In this document: piece by piece, positions 1-7,333 of the stretch | How positions within the stretch are numbered: the first letter of the stretch is position 1 | How the letters are laid out: each line of letters opens with the position of its first letter | NCBI GenBank assembly: GCA_029258815.1 | Contig: JAPDJZ010000015.1 | Location: forward strand, 1-14,387 | Origin: an archaeon | GTDB lineage: Archaea; Thermoproteota; Nitrososphaeria_A; Caldarchaeales; Wolframiiraptoraceae | Direction of reading: 5' to 3' | DNA: 14,387 nucleotides | Program-made: the position numbers and the translations under genes | Notes under the pieces: generated by a model | Databases searched by the model: none | Told to the model about the DNA's origin: nothing | What the model saw: the letters and a program-made list of their open reading frames with translations, nothing else

Positions 1-1
1 G

Positions 2-955
2 AGGGTTTCGGCCCTCTCCCTTTGGATTAACCAGTTTAAGAGCCCGCTCATCTTAATCCTCCTCGCCGCCACGGCGATATCCTACGCCGTCTCGATCATC
101 GAAAACGAGTTTCCGGTCGACAGCATCCTCATCTTCGCGATAGTCCTCGCAGCCTCAACCCTGGGATTCGTCCAAGAGTACCGAGCCGAGCGGGCCATCG
201 AGGCTTTGAGAAAGCTGCTTACGCCGTCCATCACCGTGCTTAGGAGCGGCGTCGAGAAGGTCATCCCCGCCAGGGAGGTCGTTCCGGGGGACGTGATACT
301 AGTCGAGGCCGGCGATAGGGTAGTGGCCGATTGCAGGATAATCGAGTGCAGGAATCTTCAGGTTAACGAGGCCGCTTTAACCGGGGAGTCGACGCCCGTC
401 GAGAAGCAGGTCGAGCCCGTTCCAAGCGAGGTCTCGCTTCCGGATCGCAGATCCATGATCTACGCGGGAACCGTGGTAACCTACGGTAAGGGTAGGGCCG
501 TCGTCGTCGCGACGGGGATGAGAACCGAGCTCGGGAAGATAGCCAAGGAGGTTATCGGAATCGAGGTTGCGGAGACCCCGCTCGAGAGGAGGATGAGGGA
601 GCTCGGGGGGGTTCTCGGCAAGCTCGTTATAGGGATCTGCGCCCTGATAGCGGCGGCCCTGATCTTGGAGGATCTTCTAATCGTGGGAAAGCTGGCCCTG
701 GAGACCGCGGTCGAGGTCATGCTCTTCGCGACCGCCCTGGCCGTCGCCGTGATCCCCGAGGCGCTTCCGGCGATAGTTACCGGAACCCTGGCCATAGGGA
801 TGAGGGAGATGGCGAAGAGGAATGCTCTCGTTAGGAGGATGCCCGCCGTCGAGACCCTCGGATGCGTAACCGTGATCTGCTCGGATAAGACCGGAACCCT
901 CACGAGGGGGGAGATGACCGTTAAGAAGATTTACGTGGACGGGAGGGTCCTCTAG
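2..955 (+). CDS. Calcium-type P-type ATPase, N-terminal half (5' partial, ends at in-frame TAG)
   Basis: This is the front part of a P-type cation pump of the SERCA/PMR1 (P2A) kind, which uses ATP to move cations, probably Ca2+, across the membrane. Reading starts at base 2 without a start codon, so perhaps 30 to 60 N-terminal residues lie outside the window. Two membrane segments (M1-M2) are encoded near 30-170. The actuator motif TGES is at 380-391. The M4 ion-binding motif is PEALP, with its Glu at 758-760, where SERCA has PEGLP. The phosphorylated Asp of DKTGT is at 884-886. The frame then meets TAG at 953-955 just as the nucleotide-binding domain begins, and continues in the same frame as the next entry. 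Alone this piece lacks the nucleotide-binding and hinge regions and cannot work as a pump. The family is certain; calcium as the ion is inferred from ion-site residues. Confidence 0.9.
   Translation, partial: RVSALSLWINQFKSPLILILLAATAISYAVSIIENEFPVDSILIFAIVLAASTLGFVQEYRAERAIEALRKLLTPSITVLRSGVEKVIPAREVVPGDVILVEAGDRVVADCRIIECRNLQVNEAALTGESTPVEKQVEPVPSEVSLPDRRSMIYAGTVVTYGKGRAVVVATGMRTELGKIAKEVIGIEVAETPLERRMRELGGVLGKLVIGICALIAAALILEDLLIVGKLALETAVEVMLFATALAVAVIPEALPAIVTGTLAIGMREMAKRNALVRRMPAVETLGCVTVICSDKTGTLTRGEMTVKKIYVDGRVL
953..955 (+). other. In-frame amber codon interrupting the P-type ATPase
   Basis: The codon TAG follows ...VDGRVL and precedes VTGSGYEPRGEL. Related pumps as I remember them often have Glu or another polar residue here, so a single G-to-T change of GAG would explain it. 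There is no frameshift, and the frame is open for more than 1600 bases afterwards. It may be a recent nonsense mutation, an assembly error, or a readthrough or recoding site. TAG is the ordinary terminator of at least three genes here (2594-2596, and the minus-strand genes ending at 8260 and 8704), which argues against general recoding of TAG. Confidence 0.85.
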
Positions 956-1033
956 GTTACCGGCTCCGGATACGAGCCTCGGGGGGAGCTGAGAGGGAAT
1001 TACGATCCCGAGAGTGAGGGCTTCAAGCTCGCG

Positions 1034-2596
1034 ATGCTTGGAGCGATCCTGTGCAACGACGCTAGGCTCGTGGAATCGGATGGTAGCTGGGTTATCGAGG
1101 GGGATCCGACCGAGGGGGCGCTGATCGTCGCGGCCGAGAAGGCCGGCTTCAAGCACGGGGAGGTCAGGAGGAGGCATCCTAGGATCGACGAGATACCCTT
1201 TAGCTCCGAGCGGAAGCGCATGACCACGATCCACGAACTCGGCGGATACGGCAGGGTAGCCTTCATGAAGGGCGCGGTCGAGATAGTTCTGGAGAGATGC
1301 AGATACGTTCAGGTGGACGGCGGCGTCGCGGAGCTAACTCCAGAGCTTAGGGAGGAGATCCTGAAGGTGAACGAGGAGTTCGCCCGGGAAGCTCTTAGGA
1401 ACCTCGCGATAGCGTATAGGAGGCTCGCCGGCTCTCCGGATGACGTCGAGAAGGACATGGTGTTTCTCGGGATAATGGGGATGATAGATCCTCCGAGGGA
1501 GGAGGCCATCGAGGCGATAAAGGTCTGTAAGAGGGTTGGGATCAAGCCGATAATGATTACGGGAGATCATAAGCTTACGGCCCTCGCGATCGCCAAGCAG
1601 ATGGGGATCTACTCCGAGGGAGACCTAACCCTAACGGGGGAGGAGCTCGATAGGCTAAGCGACCCCGAGTTCGAGAAGATCGTCGATAGGGTTACGGTTT
1701 ACGCTAGGGTTTCGCCCATGCACAAGCTTAGGATAGTTAGGGCTTGGAAGAAGCGGGGAGAGGTAGTCGCTATGACGGGGGATGGGGTGAACGACGCCCC
1801 CGCGGTCAAGCAGGCGGACATAGGGGTTGCGATGGGGATTACGGGGACGGAGGTTACGAAGGAGGCGTCGGACATGATCCTGCTCGACGACAACTTCGCG
1901 ACGATAGTTAAGGCGATAGAGCTCGGGAGATGGATCTACGATAACATCAAGAAGTATCTAGTCTACCTCCTCTCATGCAACATGATCGAGATAGCCGTCC
2001 TCTCGATAGGCGCCGTGATCTCGATCTACCTCTTCCGAGAATTCTCGCTACCCCTCCTCCCAGCGCACATACTTTACATAAACTTGGCCACGGATGGGCT
2101 TCCAGCCCTAGCCTTGGGAGTAGCTCCGCCCGAGCCCGATATAATGGAGCGGCCTCCGCGAAATCCGAGGGAGTCGATCTTCAGCAGGGAGGTTCTCCCG
2201 CTCCTAATCGCGATACCCGTGGTCGCAACCCCCATCCTGCTCCTCTGCTACTTCCTAGAGCGCGGCTTGAGCGGCCCGATCAGAGCCGTAACCCTAGTCT
2301 TCCTAACCTTCGTTTTCATGGAGCTGGCCATAGCTTTAAGCTGCCGCTCGCTTAGATACCCGGTCCTCAAGGCGCCTCCGCATAAGCTCCTGATCCTCGC
2401 CGTAGGCTGGGAAGTATTCCTGATAAGCTTCCTCATGAGCCTCGAGCCCGTCAGAGAAGCCTTCAGGGTGGTTCTACCCACCGCGAGCGATCTAATGCTA
2501 ATAGCGGCGCTCTCCGCGCTCGCTTTCCTCGTATGCGAGCTAACCAAGGGCATCCTAGTCGCGAGAGCGGTGAAAGCTAGAGGAATTTTAGGCTAG
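1034..2596 (+). CDS. Calcium-type P-type ATPase, C-terminal half
   Basis: This is the rest of the pump in the same frame as the upstream half. Coding similarity resumes directly after the TAG (from 956), but 1034 is the first usable start codon; no convincing ribosome binding site lies before it, so independent translation looks unlikely. It encodes most of the nucleotide-binding domain, the P-domain hinge MTGDGVNDAP (1772-1801) and membrane segments M5 to M10. Residues matching SERCA calcium ligands remain: Asn and Glu in M5 (CNMIE, 1976-1990) and the NLATDG stretch of M6. The two halves together give about 860 residues, near full size for PMR1-like pumps, so only the nonsense codon separates this from an intact gene. 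It may be a pseudogene, a readthrough product, or an intact gene with a sequence error. Confidence 0.85.
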   Translation: MLGAILCNDARLVESDGSWVIEGDPTEGALIVAAEKAGFKHGEVRRRHPRIDEIPFSSERKRMTTIHELGGYGRVAFMKGAVEIVLERCRYVQVDGGVAELTPELREEILKVNEEFAREALRNLAIAYRRLAGSPDDVEKDMVFLGIMGMIDPPREEAIEAIKVCKRVGIKPIMITGDHKLTALAIAKQMGIYSEGDLTLTGEELDRLSDPEFEKIVDRVTVYARVSPMHKLRIVRAWKKRGEVVAMTGDGVNDAPAVKQADIGVAMGITGTEVTKEASDMILLDDNFATIVKAIELGRWIYDNIKKYLVYLLSCNMIEIAVLSIGAVISIYLFREFSLPLLPAHILYINLATDGLPALALGVAPPEPDIMERPPRNPRESIFSREVLPLLIAIPVVATPILLLCYFLERGLSGPIRAVTLVFLTFVFMELAIALSCRSLRYPVLKAPPHKLLILAVGWEVFLISFLMSLEPVREAFRVVLPTASDLMLIAALSALAFLVCELTKGILVARAVKARGILG

Positions 2597-2643
2597 CGGC
2601 CGGCTCCTTCGAAGAATAATCGCCCCATGCCTCGAGCCGGCTG
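2597..2643 (+). terminator. Inverted repeat after the P-type ATPase
   Basis: The bases at 2597-2606 pair with 2634-2643 (core GCCGGCTC with GAGCCGGC, plus a flanking G-T and C-G pair), giving a stem of about ten pairs just after the ATPase stop codon. A second small palindrome, CTTCGAAG, lies inside the loop. The position suits a 3' end structure, but no strong T tract follows, and archaeal termination depends more on T tracts than on stems, so the role is uncertain. Confidence 0.3.
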
Positions 2644-2648
2644 AAAAA

Positions 2649-2657
2649 TCTTATTAA
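2649..2657 (+). promoter_or_regulatory. TATA-like box A for the HMGL-family synthase
   Basis: The sequence TCTTATTAA sits about 30 bp before the ATG at 2684. With the usual archaeal spacing of about 25 bp to the transcription start, the mRNA would begin within a few bases of the start codon, which fits the lack of a Shine-Dalgarno sequence. Confidence 0.45.
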
Positions 2658-2683
2658 GGTAATCTGATCCCGGTATCTGGAAA

Positions 2684-3997
2684 ATGATTCGGAGGGATCT
2701 TGAATCTCTAGAGAGGGCTAGGAGGAGGCTCGTCGAGAGGCTCTCCTCGCTCTCCTACTTCGACGGATTCGATCCCGAGAAGTGGGAGGAGGTTAAGCGG
2801 ATAATCTACGAGCCTCTGCCGCTTAACGTGGACGTCATAATAGATGATACGACGCTTAGGGAGGGGCTGCAGATGGCCGGCCTGCTCAACCCAAGACCGG
2901 AAGAGTATCTGAAGATCGCGTTAATGCTCAGGGAGATAGGGGTCGAGAGGCTCGAGGTCATGATCTACACGAAGTCGGATAAGGAGTCGGTTAAGCTCAT
3001 GCAGGATCACGGCCTAGGCCCGATCCTAGCGGCGTGGTGTAGGGCGAATAGAGGGGATATAGACGAGGCCATAAGGCTCGGCTTCAGCCAAGTCGGAATC
3101 TCCCATCCAGTCTCCTTCATCCACTTCGCGAAGTGGCCTCGCTTAACCCTGGAGGATCTGGTCGGCCGGGTGGTGGACGCCGTAACCTACGCTAGGGATC
3201 ATGGGATGGAGGTTTTCGTCCACGGCGAGGATAGCACGAGGGCGGAGTGGGAGTTCGAGAAGGCCTTCGTAAACGCCGTGGCCGAGGCAGGCGCTCAGGT
3301 CTATAGGATATGCGATACGGTTGGATGCGGTTTATCCGATCCGCGCGCCCCCCTTCCGCGAGGGATACCCGAGAAGGTTAAGCGAATCAAGGCCGAGACC
3401 AAGATCCCGTATATCGAGATCCACGCCCACGACGACCTCGGCAACGCTGTCGAGAACACCATGGCCACCATACGGGCCGCAGACGGCTTATACGATAAGG
3501 TCTACGTCAGCACGACCTTCCTAGGCCTGGGGGATAGGGCTGGAAACGCCGAGACCGAGAAGATCATAATGAACTGCTACATACACTACGACGTTAGGAA
3601 GTGGAATCTTAAGCCGCTTAGGGAGCTCGCGGTATACATAGCCTCATCCCTCGGATACCATCTACCGGTGAACAAGGCCATCGTGGGGGATGGCGCCTTC
3701 GCCCACGAATCCGGAATCCACCTGCACGGAATCTCCAAGCTTCCTCTAACCTACGAGACCTTCCCGCCAGAGCTAGTGGGCCAGCATAGGTCGATAGTCA
3801 TCGGCAGGAGATCCGGGAAGCATGGGATAAGGCTCAAGCTCGAGGAGATCCTCGGGAGAAAGGTGGATGAAAACGATCCGAGACTTCTAAATCTCGTGGA
3901 GCTGATAACCAGAGAGTTCTCAGCCCGGGAGAGGCGGTATCCCATAGGCGATCAGGAGTTCAGGCTCTTCGCGAAGAGGGCCGGATTCGAGGTTTGA
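2684..3997 (+). CDS. HMGL-family synthase (2-isopropylmalate / homocitrate / Re-citrate synthase type)
   Basis: The product belongs to the HMGL-like TIM-barrel family, which condenses an acetyl group from acetyl-CoA with a 2-oxo acid using a divalent metal. The barrel starts near residue 50 with DDTTLREG (Asp55, Arg59); the metal-binding His pair HAHDD is at residues 247-251. The late motif HESGIHLHGI and the segment with GRRSGKHGI resemble homocitrate and isopropylmalate synthases. The usual REGEQ reads REGLQ, an odd change at a conserved spot. There is a helical N-terminal extension of about 45 residues. At 437 residues it lacks the large LeuA regulatory domain, so feedback control by that domain is unlikely. 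The following gene is a beta-decarboxylating dehydrogenase, which points to a pathway that extends or oxidises a tricarboxylic acid. The exact 2-oxo acid (oxaloacetate, 2-oxoglutarate or 2-oxoisovalerate) cannot be decided here. Confidence 0.85.
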   Translation: MIRRDLESLERARRRLVERLSSLSYFDGFDPEKWEEVKRIIYEPLPLNVDVIIDDTTLREGLQMAGLLNPRPEEYLKIALMLREIGVERLEVMIYTKSDKESVKLMQDHGLGPILAAWCRANRGDIDEAIRLGFSQVGISHPVSFIHFAKWPRLTLEDLVGRVVDAVTYARDHGMEVFVHGEDSTRAEWEFEKAFVNAVAEAGAQVYRICDTVGCGLSDPRAPLPRGIPEKVKRIKAETKIPYIEIHAHDDLGNAVENTMATIRAADGLYDKVYVSTTFLGLGDRAGNAETEKIIMNCYIHYDVRKWNLKPLRELAVYIASSLGYHLPVNKAIVGDGAFAHESGIHLHGISKLPLTYETFPPELVGQHRSIVIGRRSGKHGIRLKLEEILGRKVDENDPRLLNLVELITREFSARERRYPIGDQEFRLFAKRAGFEV

Positions 3998-4054
3998 GCC
4001 CGGGGAAATCCTAAATTAGCGTTCGAAACCTTAGCCAGCGGGTGATTCGAGGTC

Positions 4055-5089
4055 TTGGGAAGGAAGGCTGTTTTGATTCGCGGGGATGGGACGGGGCCTG
4101 AGCTCGCCGAAGCCGCTATGAAGGTTTACGAGGCCGTTGGAAGCGGGGTTGAGATCATTCAGGTCGACGCGGGATACGAGTGGTGGCTTAAACACGGTGG
4201 AGACTCGATGATATCCAAGGAGGTTTGGGATCTGCTCGAGGAGTCTGACGCCGTTCTAAAGTGCCCGACGACGACCCCGCCGGACGTTAAGAGCCTGAAG
4301 AGCGTCGCGGTTAGCATCAGGCAGAGGTTCGACCTCTACGCGAACATAAGGCCCGTGAAGACCCTCGGCGGGATTAGGGGGAGGCTCGGCCCCGTCGACC
4401 TCGTCTGCGTCCGGGAGGCCACGGAGGGCCTTTACACGGGTATAGATCTCAGAATCACGCCGGACGTAGCCATAGCTATTAGGAAGATTAGCAGGAGGCA
4501 GTCGCTTAGGGTTGCTAGGAAGGCTTTCGAGATAGCTAGGGAGAGGGGCTGGAATAGGGTCGTGGTCGTTACCAAGAGGAACATAATGAAGGAGTGCGAC
4601 GGCGTCTTCGTCGAAGCAGTTCAGGAGGTCGCGAGGGATTATCCCGGGATAAGGTGGGATGAATACTTCATAGATAACATGGCCCAGCAGCTCGTCAAGA
4701 ACCACGAGAGGTTTAATCAGAGCGTAATCCTCGGATCCAACCTGTTCATGGATATAATTAGCGAGGAGGCTGCGGCGCTGGTCGCGAGCATAGGCATGGT
4801 CTACTCGGCGAATATGGGAGACGACTACGCGATGTTCGAGCCGGCTCACGGAAGCGCCCCGAAATACAAGGGGCTGAATAAGGTGAACCCGACAGCCACG
4901 ATACTCTCGCTCGCTTGGATGCTCGGATATCTCGGGGAGAGGGATAAGATGGACGCCATCTTCAAGGCGACCGAGGAGGTTATAGCCGAGGGAAAGCACG
5001 TAACCTACGACCTGGGAGGATCTGCCTCGACGAGCGAGATGGCTGAAGCGATAGCCGAGCGGGCGAGGAAAATCTTAGAGAAGGGATGA
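4055..5089 (+). CDS. Isocitrate / homoisocitrate / isopropylmalate dehydrogenase family, probably NADP-isocitrate type
   Basis: The protein is a beta-decarboxylating dehydrogenase that oxidises and decarboxylates a 2-hydroxy acid such as isocitrate. The TTG start is preceded by GGGTGAT (4040-4046) and GAGGTC, and no in-frame alternative fits better. Recognisable parts are GDGTGPE (residues 10-16), the substrate arginines Arg89 and Arg99, VREATEGLY (119-127), Lys174 in TKRNIMK, and the cofactor loop HGSAPKYKG. Lys270, Tyr271 and Val277 match the E. coli IDH residues Lys344, Tyr345 and Val351, which bind the 2'-phosphate of NADP; NAD enzymes such as IPMDH and Thermus homoisocitrate dehydrogenase have Asp at the Lys place. 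Two conserved Asn positions are Ala here (Ala85 in the SxN motif, Ala122 in REN). It lies 57 bp after the HMGL synthase and probably works with it. Isocitrate is favoured but not proven as substrate. Confidence 0.85.
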   Translation: MGRKAVLIRGDGTGPELAEAAMKVYEAVGSGVEIIQVDAGYEWWLKHGGDSMISKEVWDLLEESDAVLKCPTTTPPDVKSLKSVAVSIRQRFDLYANIRPVKTLGGIRGRLGPVDLVCVREATEGLYTGIDLRITPDVAIAIRKISRRQSLRVARKAFEIARERGWNRVVVVTKRNIMKECDGVFVEAVQEVARDYPGIRWDEYFIDNMAQQLVKNHERFNQSVILGSNLFMDIISEEAAALVASIGMVYSANMGDDYAMFEPAHGSAPKYKGLNKVNPTATILSLAWMLGYLGERDKMDAIFKATEEVIAEGKHVTYDLGGSASTSEMAEAIAERARKILEKG

Positions 5090-5097
5090 GGTAAAGT

Positions 5098-5478
5098 TTA
5101 ATCCTTCTCGATCTCAACTCTAACCCCTTCCCCATCCCTGATTTCTTTCAAGCTTTCAAGTCCTTCGACAACCCTTCCAAGAGGCTTTACGTCGCTGTAA
5201 GCCACGGGTCTATCGTCCTTGCTGACCGGCGTCGGGCCGAAGAAGAGGCAGAGCGAGTTCCCCTCGGGCCAGTACGCCACCTCCCCGACCTCCATGAGCG
5301 TCTTCTCGCCCCTCAGCCTAAGCTTCACGGGCAGCTCGAAGTATACCTCGTCGCCCCATCGCTCGGCCTCCGAGCTAAACGGGGATTTCTCGGCAAGCTT
5401 TTCGAGCTCCGGATCGTCTATGAGCCTGCAGACGACCGTTACGCCCCCGCTAAACCTCAAACGAGCCGTATACGGCAT
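5098..5478 (-). CDS. Cyclophilin-like domain protein (TM1367 type)
   Basis: This 126-residue protein matches the small cyclophilin-like family (Pfam Cyclophil_like) found in archaea and thermophilic bacteria. The marks are WGDEVYFEL near residues 41-49, then GEVAYWPEGNSLCLFFGPTPVS (67-88), and a final segment with PLGRVVEGLESL. The fold resembles cyclophilin, but prolyl isomerase activity has not been generally shown for this family and the biological role is unknown. The size is normal. The start ATG at 5478 has a good Shine-Dalgarno (GAGGAGG, minus strand, about 5487-5493) and a TATA-like box further out. The gene ends 8 bp from the end of the dehydrogenase gene, tail to tail. No signal peptide or membrane segment is seen, so it is probably cytoplasmic. 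Confidence 0.8.
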   Translation of the reverse strand: MPYTARLRFSGGVTVVCRLIDDPELEKLAEKSPFSSEAERWGDEVYFELPVKLRLRGEKTLMEVGEVAYWPEGNSLCLFFGPTPVSKDDRPVAYSDVKPLGRVVEGLESLKEIRDGEGVRVEIEKD

Positions 5479-5517
5479 GAACCTTTCCTCCTCGGGATGT
5501 TAGTGTTGCGGTATGAC

Positions 5518-5527
5518 CCTTAAAAGG
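5518..5527 (-). promoter_or_regulatory. TATA-like box for the cyclophilin-like gene
   Basis: Read on the minus strand this is CCTTTTAAGG, a TATA-like element about 40 bp before the ATG at 5478. A start of transcription near 5498 would leave a short leader holding the GAGGAGG ribosome site. The 126-bp gap between divergent genes also has GATATAAC (about 5550-5557), which could serve the plus-strand ATPase gene. Confidence 0.4.
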
Positions 5528-5604
5528 ACTCTGCTCTCGGAGGAGGCTTCGATATAACCCTTACCCGGAATTCTTGATAAGAGCTTGGTTGTCCACGCTC
5601 TGGA

Positions 5605-7278
5605 ATGGGCTTCAGCAAGGTTCTAAGCGAGGGGGATTTGAGAAGTCTTCTAGGGAGGCTTGATGGGAGAAGGTATGGAGCCTATAAGAGGCTTAGGGGC
5701 GTGGTCTTCAGCTATGATTTCGGTGAGGGAATCTTCACGAGGATTCAAGGCGATCCCTATGCTCCGCCCTCGGTTATGGAGGTGACGATTCCCCCCAACG
5801 TTCATAGGCTTCCGAGTAGGCTTCTGGACGAGAAGAATCTCACCCCACTCCTCGATTATCTCGCGAGGCTACTCTACTCGGAGAGCGTTAGGCTTAGGGA
5901 GAGATGCGGAACCGGTAATAGCGGATACCTCGGGATACCGAGGCCAGGCCCATGCGTCTTGAGGAGATCCTGCGTTGAGGCCTCCGGCAAGAGCCTGATA
6001 TTCAGATTCTTCGTAGGTCTTCCGGCTAGGGGTAGGAGGATTCTCGGGGGGAGGGCCGCCGAGATCCTACTAGACAGGGTTCCCGAGCTCTTCAAGTCGA
6101 TAATGTTTAGGTTGAGGAGGATCGAGGAGGTCGAGGAGAGGATAACCCTATACCTCGATCAGGAATACATTAGGCGATGGCTTTACGAATCCGATCACAT
6201 AGCCTTCGTCGGCGATGGAAGCATTCTTCCGAGGGAGTCGAGCTATTCGCCGAAACCTCTCCGGGGCGCGATACCGTTTAAAGCTCCCGAAGGACTCGAG
6301 GTTAGTCTAAGGCTTCCGAGCGGTAGAGTGATAACGGGCATGGCTCTGCCGAGAGAATTCATAACTATAACCGGCGGAGGCTATCACGGGAAGACAACGC
6401 TACTCAAGGCGATCCAAGAGGGAATCTATAATCACGTTAAGGGCGATGGAAGGGAGTACGTGATCGCGAGGCGTGGGACGATCTTGGTGAGAGCTGAGGA
6501 CGGTAGGCTGGTGAGCCACGTGGATATCTCGAGCTTCATCGAGAAGCTTCCAGCAGGCAGGGATACTAGCGACTTCTCAAGCCTATGCGCTAGCGGCTCG
6601 ACGAGCATGGCGGCCTCGATGAGCGAGGCTATCGAGATGGACGCCGAGGTGATCCTGATAGACGAGGATACGAGCGCGACGAACCTACTCTACAAGGATG
6701 AGGCCATGACTAGGATAATCAGGGAGGAGCCCATCAAGCCGCTCTCCATGCAGGGCGAGGCCATGGTCTCGAGATGCGGGATAGGGATAGTCGCGGTGGC
6801 CGGAGCTTCCTCAGCCCTCGTAAGCGCCGCCGATAAGGTGATATTAATGGAGAATTACGTCCCGAGGGAGATTACCGAGGAGGCGAGGAGGATAGCGCCG
6901 CCGATAAGCGTGATCGAATACAAGCCTCCGAGGAAGAGGGTATTCTATGGGATAAGGGGGTTGAGGAAGGTTAAGCTTAGGGGCTTTAAGCTCATCGCGA
7001 GATACGAGAACGGCGAAAGCTTCGAGCTAGATCTCTCGAATAACCCGAGGATAGTTGAGAAAGCTCAAGCGAATCTAATCGCTCACATAGTCGCCAGCCT
7101 AAGGAAACCCGACGAGCCCATGTACGTCTCGGAGCTCGTTAGATGGGTGAACCTAACCTTGAGGGAGCGAGGGTTCGAAGCATTCGTGAAGCCCGTTACC
7201 CCAGATCTAGCCCTAGTCGATGGAATCGACGTGGTCTGGACCCTGAATAGGCTTAGAAACGCATCGTTCTCCCAATAA
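5605..7278 (+). CDS. ABC-class P-loop ATPase (COG3044 / MRB1590-like)
   Basis: The 557-residue protein belongs to the predicted ABC-class ATPases of COG3044. It has a long N-terminal domain, then a P-loop GGGYHGKTTL (Lys263), a signature-like SGSTSMAASMSEA (about residues 331-343), Walker B VILIDED (Asp353, Glu354) followed by TSATN, and a C-terminal helical region. No membrane segments are seen, so it is a soluble ATPase, not a transporter. The trypanosome member MRB1590 has an RNA-binding pore in this fold, so RNA binding is a fair but unproven guess. It runs in the same direction as the uracil-DNA glycosylase gene 55 bp downstream, which has its own TATA-like element. Length and motifs look intact. 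The family call is firm; the cellular role is unknown. Confidence 0.88.
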   Translation: MGFSKVLSEGDLRSLLGRLDGRRYGAYKRLRGVVFSYDFGEGIFTRIQGDPYAPPSVMEVTIPPNVHRLPSRLLDEKNLTPLLDYLARLLYSESVRLRERCGTGNSGYLGIPRPGPCVLRRSCVEASGKSLIFRFFVGLPARGRRILGGRAAEILLDRVPELFKSIMFRLRRIEEVEERITLYLDQEYIRRWLYESDHIAFVGDGSILPRESSYSPKPLRGAIPFKAPEGLEVSLRLPSGRVITGMALPREFITITGGGYHGKTTLLKAIQEGIYNHVKGDGREYVIARRGTILVRAEDGRLVSHVDISSFIEKLPAGRDTSDFSSLCASGSTSMAASMSEAIEMDAEVILIDEDTSATNLLYKDEAMTRIIREEPIKPLSMQGEAMVSRCGIGIVAVAGASSALVSAADKVILMENYVPREITEEARRIAPPISVIEYKPPRKRVFYGIRGLRKVKLRGFKLIARYENGESFELDLSNNPRIVEKAQANLIAHIVASLRKPDEPMYVSELVRWVNLTLRERGFEAFVKPVTPDLALVDGIDVVWTLNRLRNASFSQ

Positions 7279-7292
7279 CCATTCTAAGGAAA

Positions 7293-7300
7293 ACTTATTT
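7293..7300 (+). promoter_or_regulatory. TATA-like box for the uracil-DNA glycosylase gene
   Basis: The sequence ACTTATTT lies about 37 bp before the TTG start at 7334. Transcription would begin near 7322 and leave a leader of roughly 12 bases. It suggests this gene can be transcribed apart from the ABC-class ATPase. Confidence 0.35.
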
Positions 7301-7333
7301 CGGAAGGCCGCATAGGTAGATTCCTGAGAGCCT

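Noticed and set aside
953..955. Genome-wide pyrrolysine use of TAG
   Set aside because: TAG ends the ATPase frame itself, moaE and the second MoaD-like gene, so it is a common stop here. Local readthrough is kept as a finding only.
677..1234. Long antisense open frame of 185 codons across the P-type ATPase break
   Set aside because: It lies opposite strongly conserved ATPase coding sequence and has low-complexity Pro/Gly/His/Arg-rich content typical of a shadow frame in GC-rich DNA.
4256..4999. Antisense open frame of 247 codons inside the dehydrogenase gene
   Set aside because: The sense strand encodes a clear dehydrogenase with all motifs; the antisense product shows no recognisable domain.
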